64,000 nt of DNA from NCBI GenBank assembly GCA_964438735.1, contig CAYTLW010000011.1:1-64000 (forward strand). The letters run 5' to 3'. The notes beneath the pieces are model-generated. The model did not search any database, was not told the DNA's origin, and was given only the letters and a program-made list of their open reading frames with translations. Position numbers and translations under genes: made by a program. Positions 63,600-64,000 of the stretch are shown here, one piece after another; within the stretch, counting starts at the first letter, position 1, and each line of letters begins with the position of its first letter. Source of the stretch: CAYTLW01 sp964438735 (GTDB lineage Bacteria; Myxococcota_A; UBA9042).

Positions 63600-64000
63600 A
63601 TGGCCACCGCCCTGATTCGACACTGGCAGATGCTGCGTCTCATCCCTCGCGCGCCGCGCAAGTTGTCCACGGCGATGCTGCACGCCCAGCTGGCCGAGCG
63701 CGGCTTCAAGGTCGACCTGCGCTCGGTGCAGCGCGACCTGCACAAGCTGTCGCTGCGCTTTCCGCTGGTCTGCGATGAGCGTCATCGACCGCACGGCTGG
63801 TCGTGGAGCAGCACGGCTGAGGCCTTCGACGTGCCGGGCATGGACCTGCACACGGCGCTGGCCTTCCGCCTGGCCGAAGATCACCTCGCCCACCTGATGC
63901 CCGGCGCCACCATGAGCTATCTCTCCCCCCACTTCAGGCACGCGCGTACGGTGCTGGCCGAAGCTGGCGGCGAGGGGGTGCCGCGCTGGCTGGACAAGGT
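63600..64000 (+). CDS. WYL-family transcriptional regulator, 3' part outside the window
   Basis: ATG 63600 opens a frame that has no stop up to the window end. The first residues (MATALIRHWQMLRLIPRAPR, KLSTAMLHAQLAERGFKVDL, RSVQRDLHKLS) are the winged helix-turn-helix of WYL regulators, followed by the usual link (FDVPGMDLHTALAFRLAEDH). The WYL ligand domain lies beyond 64000. WYL proteins control DNA-damage, CRISPR, BREX and other defence operons, so genes to the right deserve attention. It is divergent from recC, with 184 bases between. Confidence 0.88.
   Translation, partial: MATALIRHWQMLRLIPRAPRKLSTAMLHAQLAERGFKVDLRSVQRDLHKLSLRFPLVCDERHRPHGWSWSSTAEAFDVPGMDLHTALAFRLAEDHLAHLMPGATMSYLSPHFRHARTVLAEAGGEGVPRWLDK

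Overview
The window is a dense, GC-rich stretch (apparently around 70 percent GC) with no gene-free interval longer than about 300 bases apart from assembly gaps. Three features suggest a Myxococcota-like (former Deltaproteobacteria) genome, probably a draft or metagenome assembly. They are large lipoproteins with Asp/Pro/Thr-rich linkers, Cys-rich modules and RCC1 repeats; a eukaryote-like Ser/Thr kinase fused to an ATPase-like and TPR-like region; and a full recC-recB-recD operon. The taxonomic call is inference. There are three runs of N (21807-21816, 31280-31289, 37369-37468). The first two are bordered by poly-G/poly-C sequence that looks artefactual.

Left part (1-10 kb): the 3' end of a tRNA-Thr(CGT) gene and a terminator are followed by a compact three-gene cassette. 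It consists of a 1466-residue HIT + PLD + SF2 helicase + S24-peptidase-like protein, a small M15-peptidase-like protein and a PD-(D/E)XK-type nuclease. Its layout and domains suggest a genome-defence or DNA-processing system, and it is the best candidate here for something undescribed. Next come a BrnT/XRE toxin-antitoxin pair with a stop codon inside the toxin, an odd chimeric ORF and a pRiA4b ORF-3-domain protein.

Middle-left (10-25.5 kb): a tandem RNase HI with one dead domain and two large SNF2-family ATPases flanking a deleted AAA/DUF4143 pseudogene. These are followed by an FAD oxidoreductase with a frameshifted membrane protein, a NERD-SF1 helicase and a Cys-rich repeat lipoprotein.

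Middle (25.4-37.4 kb): metabolic and envelope genes (aldo/keto reductase, cupin, orphan ExbD, lipoprotein). A divergent metallo-hydrolase/TetR pair follows, with visible operators and promoters, then a glutathione transferase-like protein, an HD hydrolase, the sbcD-sbcC nuclease operon and a higB-higA toxin-antitoxin pair cut by a gap.

Middle-right (37.5-53.4 kb): a 14-repeat RCC1 lipoprotein, then a VWA protein with a two-component system. The VWA leader holds a hairpin that would hide its ribosome-binding site and 11-bp-phased direct repeats. Then come a protein with three SspB-like segments, an extensin-like protein, an ARPP-1/DUF6569-like protein, a creatininase-like enzyme, the kinase-ATPase-TPR protein and a small ZU5-like protein.

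Right end (53.3-64 kb): recC-recB-recD on the minus strand, and the 5' part of a WYL-type regulator that runs off the window. DNA processing is a recurrent theme: helicases and nucleases fill roughly half of the window.
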